64,000 nucleotides of DNA. Origin: Neofusicoccum parvum. Taxonomy: Eukaryota; Ascomycota; Dothideomycetes; Botryosphaeriales; Botryosphaeriaceae. A program made the translations under genes and the position numbers. Below the pieces are notes generated by a model that worked only from the letters and a program-made list of their open reading frames with translations, was not told where the DNA came from and did no database searches. The stretch lies in NCBI GenBank assembly GCA_020912385.1, contig CP087212.1, positions 1,302,001 through 1,366,000 on the forward strand. Direction: 5' to 3'. How positions within the stretch are numbered: the first letter of the stretch is position 1; every line of letters begins with the position of its first letter. This document shows, in pieces, positions 11,895-22,814 of this stretch.

Positions 11895-13027
11895 GCGCGA
11901 GCCACGACGACGACTACGATCACGACGTGAAGGTGTTTCGTTGTACTTTCAGGTGCATTATCTTGCCGACCGGCATACCCTGTACAAATCAGAGAACACT
12001 TCTGCGTTCTCTTGTTCATAACGGTAGCTAGCCGCTCTTGTCCACTTTACGACATTCTCCCTGTATAGACTTTGCCCCCCTTCTTGCACATACGCAATTC
12101 GTTTCGTCTAGCATTTAGTTCACTGCTGCATCTGGTAGCTAGTTCAAATCAAATCCATCCCGCAGCAAAATTGCTGGTCTCATGTCTCGGTGAACGAACG
12201 GCTCGTACACAGCCAGCCCCTGAAGTACTGCGGCAAGAACATGCTCTTCGCACGTGGGCAGCTGAAGCATTTGCCCGGACACGAATGTGCAGTGAAAGCA
12301 ATTCAGACGAACGCTTCAACGGCCCGTGAAGGCAGGCACATGTTGCAGTGCCATTCGAATAACCTCGCAGGTCGGACTAAACTCACCGACAAGGATCCTA
12401 CATAAAAATTGCATATAAGCTTAAGTCAAATCTAGTAATAAACCTTGAGTCTATTCGTCTTGGCGTCTCCCGAAAGAGCGATGCCGCACCAGGGGCTCGG
12501 ACTCGTCCAATCACATACCCCTGTCCTCGCAGGCAAGAGATTCGTGCCTCGCTCTTTGAGACGTCGCGAGAGATGCCGTGGGGGAAATCTGGCGGTGGGC
12601 ACGCCCGATATCAGGGGCAACGCCACCACGTGGGTGGGCTGATTGCCGAGTCAAGCACCCTAAAGCCGAAAGTCCGGGGACATTGGCTAAAGGCCGAGAC
12701 AAAAGCCGGTTGCGAGAAAGAGGAGGAATTTGGGTATTGTTCTATGCTGTTGCTGCGGCTGACCAAAACACCGCCGCCGTAGATGAAAACCAAAATCGAA
12801 GACTTGTCTTTTACAAATCCGAGGCGCTTGATGTTTTTTGCGAGAAAGGTCGAGAAGTGTTCAGATAGCCAGCCCGGAAAAGGGACCAAGATGGACGCTA
12901 AAAGGAAATTCATATCTCTTTGGAATTCAAAATGCGCTCAGGTGGTTAAAAACGTCAAACCCTGAATATCATACGCCCCACTCCAGGAGGATATATTTCG
13001 TCATTTCCAAAATAAACGCCATTTTCT
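11895..13027. other. Intergenic between convergent oxidase and MetE-like genes
   Basis: No gene is supported; short frames on both strands lack family features. It contains the two 3' untranslated regions. Confidence 0.5.
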
Positions 13028-14388
13028 TCATCGCGGAGGCGGGGATTTCGACTTCGCCCTAGCCTTTAATATTATCGATTGCCGATCCAGCCGTTCAAAT
13101 TCCTCGCTCGCCAGCTTTGCGCCCTCCACGCGCGCCTTGATTTTCCGGAACGCAATGTCCCTGCCAAAGTTCGGGCTCCAACTCTTGGGCTTGAGGTCGT
13201 TGTTGAAAGGCGAGAAACCGCAGTCGTCCGTGGCGCCCAGCTGATTCCGGGGAATGTAGAAGCTGGCCTCGAGCAGCATGTCGGCAATGGCCTCGGGTTT
13301 CTCCACGTGCGGAGTCAGCGGATCCACGCATCCCATGAACACAATCTGCTTAACGCCGGCTAACTCGGGCTCCAGGTGCTTCCCTATGAGCTTGTACAAG
13401 CGCTCCTTATCCGGCTCCGAGCGCATCTGCATCAGGAAGTATCCGACTTTGACCTTGAGCAGCTTGGGCATCAGGGAGTAGTAAGACTGGAAATCCGAGT
13501 GACGCGTGTCGCAATCACCGCCGGGGCAGGTATGCAGGCCAATGTCGATGCGCTCCTTGGGCGTAAATTGCACTAGAACGTCGTCGAGCAGCTGGATAAA
13601 CACGTCGATTAGGTTAGGCGGTGAACCCTCCTGGCAAGCGAGCCGGCCCTCGGTGAAGTCAATCGACACCCGGACCGCGCCGGCCTCGAAGCATCCACGG
13701 ATATCCTTGACGCACTCGTCCACAATGTCCTTCATGAACTGTTCTTTGGAGTATCCGGGAACCTCGCCGACGTAGAGCAGGTACATCATAGACGGGGCAA
13801 TGACGGCGACCTTCATCGGCTTCTTCTTTACATATTTCAAAGAGGCTCTGAAGTTGTCAAAGGCGTACGTCTGGTAGCGGAAGGGACCGTGGAGGAGGCG
13901 GGGGAGAGTGCGCGTGTGGCCGTCCTGGAAGGTGATGGTAAAGCATTTCTCGTCGACGGTAAGGTTCGGGGTCAGGCCTGTGCCGTTGAGCGTGCTGGAG
14001 GCGCGGGGTCAGCACACCGGCTTTCACGTGCCGGGCGGCAGGCGGTTGGCTTACTCTGTTACTGGATATGTTGCGAAGGAGCTGCAGCGCTGCTCGCCGT
14101 CGGTGACGAAGTCCTGCCCGCTCCGCTCCAGGCGCTCAATGGTGTCCTCCACAGCTCTGTCCTGGGCCTCGATGAGGTCCTCCTTGGTACAGCGGCCAGC
14201 ATCGTAGTCGGCGTAGGTCTGCTGGAGCTCTGCACATGACGTCAGACGGAGACGCACTCGAGAGGCACAGCAGCGGCGCTGGAGGCGCGGGAGGCTCGGG
14301 CAGGCCGGGCATCGAGAGCAGAGGCGGGCGACTTACGCATCGGTCGGGGCAGGGAACCCACATTTTCGGTGGGAACAACCACGGGCAT
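13028..14388 (-). CDS. Methionine synthase-like protein (UROD/MetE superfamily)
   Basis: Exons on the minus strand are 14388-14337, 14229-14055 and 13994-13028 (introns 107 and 60 nt), giving 397 aa. The N-terminus (NVGSLPRP) and TDGEQR at 60-65 are hallmarks of the stand-alone C-terminal half of cobalamin-independent methionine synthase (MetE). Candidate zinc ligands are H230 and C232 in LHTCPGGDC and C298 in GCVDPLTP. Housekeeping fungal MetE is about 760 aa with two halves, so this is not that enzyme but a single-domain paralogue. Members of this group move methyl groups between thiols, corrinoids or unknown donors; the substrate here is unknown. It lies between the FAD oxidase and the DUF218 gene, so it may be a pathway gene, but cluster membership is inferred from position only. 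Confidence 0.85.
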
Positions 14389-15292
14389 GGCGGCGTTCAA
14401 GCAGACTTGTCTTCGGGGTCAATTGGCAGCTTGTCGAGCTCCGGGGTGGTGTGCAGTGATGATCCCCGCAGCACTTGCATTCGCTGCATCCAGCGAGGGC
14501 GAGGGCAGTTCTTTGGATTGGGTTGGGCCCGCGACAGCAGTGGGCCAGTGGAGAGCCTACAAATGTATACGACGTTCAGTTGATCTGCGGGCGGTTCCCC
14601 TTTATTATTTGATGGTGCGGGACGTGAAGACAGTCGACCAGGGCGGCGTGGGGCAAGTCCTGCGACGCGGACGGCACTCCGTCAGGGCTAGCAGCTCAGC
14701 GGGCAAGTCTAGCCCAGCGCCATGCTGCCAGGTGCGACGGACCCCGGCCTGGCGGTGCGCGGGCAGGAGAATTTCGCTCGGCAACGTACGATAAGCGGGT
14801 GCGATCTGTGGCCCATGGCAGCGTCAGCGCGCGGCCGTACAGGGCGGTATAAAGCTGTGGCTCCAGGACGCCAGCGCTGCGCGGCCGTCGGCGAGTCGTC
14901 AGGCCCCCTCCTGCAATAACCAGGCGCAAGACGCGCGACCTGGCGGAAACACCCTGAGCAAACCCAATCGCAAGGCCCCCGCCCTCGACGCCTCGATAGG
15001 CTGCCCTGCGCTGCTAAGAATAAATGCCGCCGGATCAGCAACCTCGACGCCGTGGAGGATCCGCGTGCCTGCCACAGCGGTCTGCAGGCTCGGGCTGCAC
15101 AAGAACTTCCGGCTCACGTGTCGTTCCACGGCTCCCGAAGAGCCCCACCCCGGTACCTGCCGCCAGCGCCCGCTGGCCGCCGTGGATGCGCCGTTGCGCA
15201 AAACCGTTTGCTCGGCATCCCTCGGAGCCCGCGGCAGGCATGTCCTTGCCCGCCCTGCGTCGTGATAAGGCGGGCCGGCGAGGGTCTCAATC
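14389..15292. other. Intergenic; MetE-like promoter and DUF218 3' end
   Basis: No gene is supported. GC-rich, with many overlapping short open frames on both strands that carry no recognisable motif. Confidence 0.5.
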
Positions 15293-16093
15293 TCATCTGC
15301 CGCGCGCGACACGCTCGCAGACGCGCGCCCACGCCTGCTCCACCGCCGCGGGCACGTCGATGTGCACGATAAAGCCCTTGCCGGCGGGGCCATAGCCGCC
15401 GCCGTCGTCGCGCAGCCGAGGAACCTCGCCTAGCAGCAGGTCGAGGAAGCGAGGGAGCTGCCAGAGCGCGGCGGGGTCGACCTGGGGAGTGCAGTAAGCT
15501 ATGTCGGCTCCCGCGCGCTGGGTCTGCGGCACGAAGGTCGGGCAGCCCAGGATCCGGGGCGCGCCGCCGGCGTGCTCGTAGGCCTTCTGGAACGAGGCCA
15601 CGGTGCGGCGCACCATGGTGGGATCCTGCACGACGAGCAGCGTCCGGGGCGTCTGGATGTGGTGTCGCGCCAGCAGGTCACGCGTCTCGGTGGCATTGGC
15701 ACCGCAGTTGGTGGAGCGGTCCTCCACGAGCACCGTCACGCCCGCGCGGCGCACGGCGGCTGAATCGTAAAAGCGGTCGAAGACTGCCATGAGCACCCGC
15801 GCTTCTGGCAGGCCACTCATCGCCGGGTAAATTTCCTGATATCGCGCGTGGCGCGAAATTGCGTCGTAAAGGTAGGGCGTGGAGTGGCCAATGCCTCCGC
15901 AGATGACCAACGTCTTGGTCAGGTCTGGACGCGCTTCGAGCGCGGAGAAGAGCACGTCGGCGCTGTGCAGGACGGCCGACACGCAGAAAACCAGGCAGTC
16001 CACGGGCTCGGCGTGGCGGAGGTCGGCCACGTCCTCGGCCGCGAGGAAGGCGGCAATGGTGTTGACGTCGGCCGGGGCGGGCGCGTCTGGCAT
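15293..16093 (-). CDS. DUF218 (YdcF-like) protein
   Basis: A single exon of 266 aa starting at a genuine ATG. A conserved Gly-rich turn with Ser-Thr (CGGIGHSTPYL) follows a hydrophobic strand. The later acidic-Ser-Thr-Asn motif (VEDRSTNCGANATET) and the alternating alpha/beta pattern match DUF218/YdcF-like proteins. Bacterial YdcF binds S-adenosylmethionine and related SanA/ElyC proteins affect the envelope, but no enzymatic role is fixed for fungal members. There is no membrane anchor, so it is probably cytosolic. It is transcribed in the same direction as the neighbouring MetE-like gene and could be the right border of the cluster. SAM binding beside a methyl-transfer-like protein is suggestive only. 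Confidence 0.85.
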   Translation of the reverse strand: MPDAPAPADVNTIAAFLAAEDVADLRHAEPVDCLVFCVSAVLHSADVLFSALEARPDLTKTLVICGGIGHSTPYLYDAISRHARYQEIYPAMSGLPEARVLMAVFDRFYDSAAVRRAGVTVLVEDRSTNCGANATETRDLLARHHIQTPRTLLVVQDPTMVRRTVASFQKAYEHAGGAPRILGCPTFVPQTQRAGADIAYCTPQVDPAALWQLPRFLDLLLGEVPRLRDDGGGYGPAGKGFIVHIDVPAAVEQAWARVCERVARGR

Positions 16094-17356
16094 GGCTGCG
16101 GGCGAAAGCGTGACGCGAGGAGTCTTTGCTGGGAGGGCGGCGGCTCAATGGCAGCAGCGCAGCATGGCAGCCGGCAACGCGCGCGCCTGCCGGACGACGT
16201 CGCCGCGGCAGCACGGTAAGTAAGTAAGCGAGCACGTGCGGCGCCTGCCCGTCGAGGTCGAGGTCGACACCGACTCGTCTCGTCTCGTCTCGCCATCTGC
16301 CCGCGAGCTTGCAAATCGCGGCCGGCCGCCTGCTGTCTTTGTCCTGGCCGCCCCGGTGCCCCAGTGCCCCACGCTGCAGCTGCTCCGTCGCCCCCTCCGG
16401 CTCTCCCTACCTACAGCACGCCAAGGTTGGCTATGTTCTAGCATCAACACTACCCAACCAGCCGTACAGTGCGCGGCGGGACACGACACCAACGCAGTTC
16501 AGACCTGTCATTGAACTCTATCGCCTTGACTCACCCGCCTGGTCGTCGCGAAGAAAGCGGCAGCCAAAACCTTGGACTGCAGCCGACGGCCAGCGCACAG
16601 GATCCAGCCTTTCTTTCAGTGATCACGCCCAGCTACGGATGGCTGAGGCATTTGTCCAGGCGCGGGGGCCGTGGCTCTACACAGCAGCTTGGAGCAGTGC
16701 CCCGGCCTCCACGCAGTGTTTTTGGCGCTGCCGCTGGCTCCAGCACAACTCTGTGCTTCAGGCCTGAGGTGATGTTTGGTGCGCGGCATGCAGGGCTCGG
16801 CGGCATGGAGCCGAGCGCGTGGCACCGGGGCGCAGCTGCGGCTTTCCGCGCTCTTCAGCAGGCACTGTTCAATCTTGCTGACACGTCCGCAAGAGCCGAG
16901 ACAAACCATGTTCCAGCGGTCCGCGCAGCCTCCCGCGAACCGTATCGGGGCAATTGGATAGATCTCCCGCCGGCGACTTCTGCCGTTCTGTTTCACCTCG
17001 AGCCTGAATGTCCTGCGATTGAGTGCTGCCCGGGATAGCAGGCCGGATGCCGCGGCAGCAGGCTGCTCAGCACGAGAAAAAAGCAACGTGGAGGGAGTGC
17101 TCACGTCACGTGAACTGGCGTTTTCGCGATGCTTAAGGTCCCTTGCCGTTCCTGCATGCACCCGCATCCGCAGACTCCGCTCCCCACACGCCCGACCCAG
17201 CCCAACGCCCGCCAATCCTGCACGAACCCTGCCATCCAATTTGGCACCAGACCATTATTTGTGCCGCCCGCCCACTCAGCTTCCAATCCGCCCAAGGTGG
17301 CTCCCGGACCAACTGATCGTCGCCGGCGATAACCAGACACGTCCGCTCCAGACGCC
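16094..17356. other. Divergent intergenic, DUF218 (-) and F-box (+)
   Basis: No gene is supported. Frames of up to about 200 codons on both strands are compositionally biased and motif-free. It is probably a promoter region and a plausible right boundary for the metabolite cluster. Confidence 0.45.
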
Positions 17357-19168
17357 ATGACCGGCGCCACCACAAACGGCTGCATTGGCTCGTCAGCGCC
17401 CAATCTCCCCGACGGCCACGGCGAGCAGCTTGCCAGTCTCCAGGATGACGTCGACACGGCTCTGAGCCTGCTCCACCATGACCCACCACGCGTGCAGCTC
17501 GAGGACATGAAGGCGCTGCTGGCCAGAGTGCGCGACTTCCTCCGGTTCAAGCCGCTGAACGCACGGCCGCTATCCAGTCTTCCCGAGGAGCTCACAGATC
17601 GGATTCTCTCCTTCTGTGACCGCGGCACGCTCAAGTCAGCCCGCGTCGTCTGCAGAGCCCTGTCTCGCATGGCAACCCCGCGACTGTTCGGAACTGTTCA
17701 CATTGCATTGATCCAAGATGTTTTGGAGAATTTCCTGGAGATTGCCAATCATCCAGAGCTGTCCCAATACGTCAAGCATTTGGTATTCCATGGCCAGATT
17801 CCGCGAGCATTCCGTTCCCAGAAAGACTGGGAACGCTACATTGACTTGCGTCCGTACCCAGACATCGGCCTGCCTCTGGGTTTGACTCATGATGACAACC
17901 CCTTCCCTCCGGGTAGCGCGGCAGCCAGGACATGGAGCAAAACGCCAAAGCACAACAAGAACCCAACAGAGCTGAGAGAACATTACAAGAACTACAAAGC
18001 AGTCTGTCATACCGTTTCTGATGTCATGCGGTGGCTTCATGCGCAGAATAACGGTCGACGTCCCGATGTAGCGGCCAACCGATGCAATCCCATGCGCCAC
18101 GTCTGCGCGGACTTCCACAAAGCTATTGCAAAGTTGCCTAACCTTGAGACCACAGCGCTGACTTGCCACAACTTTAATGATGATGAACATCCATTCTGGA
18201 AAGCGATGCAGAGAAAGATCCTCATGACACCGTCGCAGTGGAAAAGATACTACCCGCCAGACAACTCCCCAATCTGCTATGATCAGCCTGACTATCACAT
18301 GGAAGGGGTCGTCCAGTTGTCCATGCTTCTGAAAGCTCTTGGTGACGCCAGAGGAAAGAATAAGCTCAGATCCCTCAACATTGCCACCGAGCGTGACCCC
18401 TTCTGGATCCAAGAGCACCTCTGGGATCCAGCGGACCTCTGGGACCAGGATTTCGTCGAAGACCTGCCGCGGAATGCCGCATACCTCGGATTATTCCACT
18501 CCATGAGCGAGACATTCGCCCCTCTCACTTCTCTAGAGATGGATGTTCAGTACCAGCTCGGCGTCAACCACGATCTCATCGCCGATCGGACGTCCGAATT
18601 CCTTCACAGGGCCACTAACCTCGAGCGGTTGAAGCTCTGCTTCATGGAGGACAACTGGGAGGGCAGAGAAGAAGACCAGGAGCGCTGCGATCTGCTCGCC
18701 CGACTGCATGATATTTCGTGGCCACGCCTGAAGGAACTCCGCATCGAAACCATCACCACCGCATCTGCCTTCCTTGCTTTCCTCCGACGCGTTGCGCCCT
18801 CGCTGCGCGCGCTCCACCTCTACCACGTCTCGCTCGTGCATGGCTCCGCCTTGTGGGAGGACGTCATCGCGCAACTGCCGCAGCTCTTGACCCTCGACGA
18901 CGTGTCGCTCGACTCGCTGTGGGACAGCAAGCCGAAGGCCGCTTCCGCATCTGCGACAGACGCTGACTCGACCGCGTCCGACGACTTTGGCCGTTACTTG
19001 CTCGAGGACGCGTGGGACAGCGACCTTGAGGACGACCAGGTGCGCGCGCTGCACAAATTCATCACTCGCGAGACGGAGAGCATGCCGTCGCTCGATGCGA
19101 ACGAATTTTACGCCTCCTGGTCTGGCAGGGACGACGACTCGTCGATGATCTGGTCGGATGTTGAGTGA
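17357..19168 (+). CDS. F-box protein
   Basis: An intronless frame of 603 aa beginning at ATG in a good context. Residues about 72-112 form an F-box (SSLPEELTDRILSFCDRGTL, then SARVVCRALSRMATPRLF), which binds Skp1 in SCF ubiquitin ligases. A short amphipathic region precedes it (LASLQDDVDTALSLLHHD). The rest carries irregular Leu-rich segments (LEDLPRN, LTSLEMDVQYQL, LRALHLYHVSL) resembling the degenerate LRR tail of fungal F-box proteins, and an acidic C-terminus. The bound substrate is unknown. Large lineage-specific F-box families are usual in filamentous fungi. Confidence 0.85.
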   Translation: MTGATTNGCIGSSAPNLPDGHGEQLASLQDDVDTALSLLHHDPPRVQLEDMKALLARVRDFLRFKPLNARPLSSLPEELTDRILSFCDRGTLKSARVVCRALSRMATPRLFGTVHIALIQDVLENFLEIANHPELSQYVKHLVFHGQIPRAFRSQKDWERYIDLRPYPDIGLPLGLTHDDNPFPPGSAAARTWSKTPKHNKNPTELREHYKNYKAVCHTVSDVMRWLHAQNNGRRPDVAANRCNPMRHVCADFHKAIAKLPNLETTALTCHNFNDDEHPFWKAMQRKILMTPSQWKRYYPPDNSPICYDQPDYHMEGVVQLSMLLKALGDARGKNKLRSLNIATERDPFWIQEHLWDPADLWDQDFVEDLPRNAAYLGLFHSMSETFAPLTSLEMDVQYQLGVNHDLIADRTSEFLHRATNLERLKLCFMEDNWEGREEDQERCDLLARLHDISWPRLKELRIETITTASAFLAFLRRVAPSLRALHLYHVSLVHGSALWEDVIAQLPQLLTLDDVSLDSLWDSKPKAASASATDADSTASDDFGRYLLEDAWDSDLEDDQVRALHKFITRETESMPSLDANEFYASWSGRDDDSSMIWSDVE

Positions 19169-20178
19169 AAGGAAAGGAAGGTGAAAGATGTGAATTTCCA
19201 ACACTTCGTGCTGTGCACTTGGTGGTTTCCTCTCTATACAAAATCTTAACTCGAGCATTCACGAAAACTGCGGATGATGGGTGTGCTGCCACCGATGGCT
19301 CGTGCGATTGACGTGGCAACAACTCGTACATTTGGGTGCGGCACGCGGTAGGTTTTGGCCGAGGCGTCGTTAGTGATCTGCGAGGGGACAAGCCCATTTT
19401 CCTCGTACTCGTAGGCGACATGCGCTCTCGTCTGCTTGCTTTTTTCTCTTGGCCTTCCAGCCCCAAGTCTCGCTACCCCAGCACACCACCGCACCCGGTC
19501 GATCTTCCGTTTCTCTTCGGGGAGTCGACGGCCCGGGATGCGCGTGCGCGGCAAAAGAAAATCCAGGGCATGAGCGGCATGAAGTATGATTCACATCAAC
19601 GCACATACGGGGTAGTGCATAGACATATGTAAGGCACCCGGTGCCGTTCAATCGGCAAAGTCGGCAAGTGTCCCGTCGCCGCCTAAAGTTACCTGCCGAC
19701 GGCAACGGGGCGGCACGGCAGAGATAAAAATAAAAATAAAAGAGGGTTAGCAGAAAGCAACCAGCAGGGATCCGACAACCGGGATGTGGGAGGGTATTGC
19801 TCGCATGGAGAAAGGGCTGAATCTTCTTTATATATTGATGTCGATCATCATCTTCACGCCTAAAAATAATGCGACCGCGAGGGCCACACGCTGGACTGGA
19901 TCGTTGATCCGGTCTGTTCGTTCGAATGGTAAACAATACGGGAAATCGGAAAAGTGAATGAGCTCTTAATGCACTGTGATAGAAAGTACGTCAGCCTTCT
20001 TCTTCATCTTCTTCTCTTTTAGCACCAAAAATGATGCTTTGATAAACGTCTCTCTGTTACTCACTTTGGAAAAGAATCTTCAATGGTATATCTGAACATC
20101 AACAAGAAGAAAAGGTCAAAGAAAAAACAAATCCCCCTCTGCCATCATCATCTTCCCAGCCTCACGACCTAACCACTC
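19169..20178. other. Intergenic between convergent F-box and repeat-precursor genes
   Basis: No gene is supported. It holds the two 3' ends; the part near 19,720-20,160 is AT-richer. Confidence 0.5.
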
Positions 20179-20694
20179 TTACTGCTGCTTCTGCTTCTCA
20201 GCATCACTCCCATCTCCCAACTCATCACCATTTCCCTCACCCGCAAGGAACGCCAGAATTGCATCCGCGTTGACAGGCTCACGCTTCGCCTTCGCGTCGG
20301 ACCCATCACCCAGCTCATCACCGTTTCCCTCACCCGAGAGGAACTTGAGAATGGCATCCGCGTTGACGGGGTCGCGCTTGGCCTTGCCGGCGTGGGCGCC
20401 CTTGCTGGGGGCGTCGCTGCCGTCGCCGAAGAGGTCGCCCAGGCCCTCGGCGCTCAAGAACGAGAGCGTGTGGCCGGAGTTGACGGGGGCGCGCTTGGCC
20501 TTGCCGGTGTGGGTGCCCTTGCTGGGGGCGTCGCTGCCGTCGCCGAAGAGGTCGCCCAGGCCCTCGGCGCTCAGGAACGAGAGCGTGTGGCCGGAGTTGA
20601 CGGGGTCGCGGGCGGCGACGGCGTTGCTGTCGACGGGGGCCGCGGTGGTGAGGCTGGCGGCCAGGAGGGAGAGGGCGGCGAGCGAGTAGCGCAT
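20179..20694 (-). CDS. Secreted Kex2-processed repeat precursor (KEP-like)
   Basis: The start at 20694 is chosen because MRYSLAALSLLAASLTTAAP is a clear signal peptide; an upstream in-frame ATG at 20784 would bury it. The 171-aa protein is one exon. After the signal and a short leader come four repeats at residues 30-68, 69-107, 108-137 and 138-171. The first three end in Lys-Arg (67-68, 106-107, 136-137), the Kex2 dibasic site. Each unit begins (D/A/E)PVN, continues with a Leu-rich stretch (TLSFLSAEG or AILxFLxGEG) and an acidic GDGSDA tail. Units 1 and 2 differ at few positions, units 3 and 4 are a second related pair. There is no Cys, Tyr or Trp, so it is neither a classic alpha-pheromone nor an obvious ustiloxin-type core. 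Function unknown. Confidence 0.85.
   Translation of the reverse strand: MRYSLAALSLLAASLTTAAPVDSNAVAARDPVNSGHTLSFLSAEGLGDLFGDGSDAPSKGTHTGKAKRAPVNSGHTLSFLSAEGLGDLFGDGSDAPSKGAHAGKAKRDPVNADAILKFLSGEGNGDELGDGSDAKAKREPVNADAILAFLAGEGNGDELGDGSDAEKQKQQ
20182..20607 (-). repeat. Four in-frame tandem repeats within the secreted precursor
   Basis: Units are at 20491-20607, 20374-20490, 20284-20373 and 20182-20283. The first two are 117 bp and nearly identical, indicating recent duplication; the last two are shorter and resemble each other more than the first pair. Confidence 0.85.
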
Positions 20695-22326
20695 GATGAC
20701 GACGGTGTTCGGCGATTCCGGAAAAAGAGCGAAATGAGGGTCGGCGGCCGGCAAACGGATCGAAAGACTGACTGACTGTCGCAAGAAGTCTTGGAAAAGT
20801 CTTGGGTGTGTTTGAACGAAGGGCGTTTGGTTTGGACGTTTAGGGGGTTCGCGCGGGTTGACGCGTCGGTTACCCCATCAGCTCTGGTGGGTCGAGCTTT
20901 GGTCTCTCTGGATTCAATCCGCAGGGCCGGGCTGCTTTGGCTGCTCTCGTAACACGCAGGCGCGCCCTCGATTCGCTGCACGCCGGCTGTCGCGGCGTTC
21001 TGATCTGTACGAGCCGTATCGGAGTTTTCCCCGTCGCTGCTTCGGACAGCTGTGACGACTGCCTGGGCGTCGGCCGCTGGCGCTCTGGCCGCTGGGCTGC
21101 CAGCAAGCAAACAAGCCCCAGATCTGCATGGCTAAGGGAAACGGCAGCGGCCTCGACCGAGCCTATCGGAGATTATTTACCCCAAGTATCCCAGAGCGTG
21201 ATTTTCTGCACCGCTCGAGGCCTGTGGGGTGACCGTTCGAGCTCGGCCGGCGAGTCAATGCCCCGTCGAGTGGCGACTATCGCACATTTAGCATGAGGAC
21301 GATCTCGCATTGACCGGGAATAATCTGAGATGCGCCATCGGTGAAGGAATGCTTGGTCCATCTCTCAGGTGATCCTGAGAGGACCGACGTCATTGCTGAG
21401 TGGGGATGGTGCTGCTATTGCTCGGACGAGACGACATCGCCAGCGTCCGAGATCCGTGGCGTGTTGCTGCTGCTAACGCATGAATGATCGCTCGCGCTTG
21501 AATCGCGGATCTAAGAGTCCAGTCTTGCTCTTAAGGCGCGAATTGACTGATGGGCTGCAAGCTGAGAAGGAGTTGACGGCCTGAATGCCCCTCTCTGGTG
21601 CCCCTCCGTCCGCCGTCATGCGCCGAGGCAACACCAAGCGACGAGCGGTTCAATCCGTCCGCGATGCACCAGCTCGTTGAGTCCGCGCGTTTATTGAGGA
21701 CCGCGCGCCTTGTTGCATTGGGCGAAAAGCCGCCGGGTCCGCTCTTGCCGCCAGTGGATGCGACGGGCAGTGAAATCAGCGGAAGACGTGGGGTTTTGTC
21801 GCAGGTGCGCCGCGCCGAGGGTGGCCGCCGCAACAGCACAGCGCCATGGCCGATGCTTGGATCAGGATGTAACGAAGGCTGACGGGCCGCCGCCACGATG
21901 AAACCCTGCTGTGCTGAGGGCAGGTGTGCGTGGAGAGCGCCAGAAGCGAGAGAACGGCGGCGATGACTCAGCAGCGAGCACCCCGGCTCTCCGCGACGCG
22001 TCCCCGCTCCATCACGGGACGGACGCAACAGCAGCTCACTCGTCAGGCAACCAGGCCCAGGCCCTCGATCCCGCCCCGAAGACGTCACAGCCCGCCACTC
22101 TGCCAACAATTGCTCGCCCAGCTCCCTGCGACACCCCTCCCGGCAAGCCCAGAACATCCAGCCCGACAGGCAGTCAGCAAGCCCAGCGCAAGCTTAACCG
22201 CTCGCGCTTCCCGTCCACTCCCGCCCCAGCAGCTCAGCCCGCCGCCATGTCTTTGCCAACATCCGTCTCGCCGGCCATTGACGCCCTCCACTACTCCATC
22301 GCATCCGTCCACAATCACAGTCCACC
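20695..22326. other. Divergent 1.6-kb intergenic
   Basis: No gene is supported. Two frames of about 200 codons (21531-22157 minus, 21924-22547 plus) are motif-free, and the latter runs into the real gene at 22327 in another frame. Contains the promoters of the precursor and of the 22327 gene. Confidence 0.5.
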
Positions 22327-22814
22327 ATGAGCCACAACAACAAGCCGAAAGCGCCTGCGAACAGACCCACAAACAGCTATGTCCCCGCCTACCAACCACC
22401 GCCCGAACCGCCCGCTCCCATGCCCGCGCCAAAGGTGGAAAACAAAATCGAGGTGCCGCAGACGATGCAGGTCACAACTCTGACCGATCTGGTAGAGCGA
22501 ATTCAAGGTATACGCCGCAACCACAGTCAGCTAGTGCGGGTGGCTGACACGGCCCAGAAAACGCCTCGATCATATTCCCCGCCTCTCCGCGCCTCAAAGT
22601 CTCGACCGCGCTCGCGCCATCCGGGCTGCTGTGTCATGCCATCGTGGTGGGGCCGAAGAATGAAGAGTCGAAGTCGAGTCGGTACAAAGTCCTGGTGAAG
22701 GGTCCGGGCGTTGCGGGGACAAAGAGTGATCCTGGCAGAGGCCGGAGAGCGGCGCTGATTGCGCTCCTTGAGGAGGTGGAGAAAAGGGTCGGGAAGGAGA
22801 TGCTTTCTACTTGA
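22327..22814 (+). CDS. Small hypothetical protein, 145 aa
   Basis: Exons are 22327-22507 and 22558-22814. The 50-nt intron has GTATAC at its donor, CTGAC as branch site and CCCAG at its acceptor; phase is kept. The N-terminal 40 residues are Pro-rich (YQPPPEPPAPMPAP). The rest looks folded: a helix near TTLTDLVERIQ, then strands around HAIVVGPK and YKVLVKGPG, and a C-terminal helix AALIALLEEVEKRVGKEML. I do not recognise the family. No signal peptide or membrane segment is seen. The splice signals and folded C-terminus support a real gene. Confidence 0.7.

Noticed and set aside
13028..14388. Housekeeping methionine synthase
   Set aside because: At 397 aa it lacks the N-terminal half of fungal MetE and diverges around the conserved zinc-ligand region.
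20179..20694. Alpha-type mating pheromone precursor
   Set aside because: The repeats contain no Trp or Cys and do not resemble known pheromone peptides; only the general precursor layout is shared.
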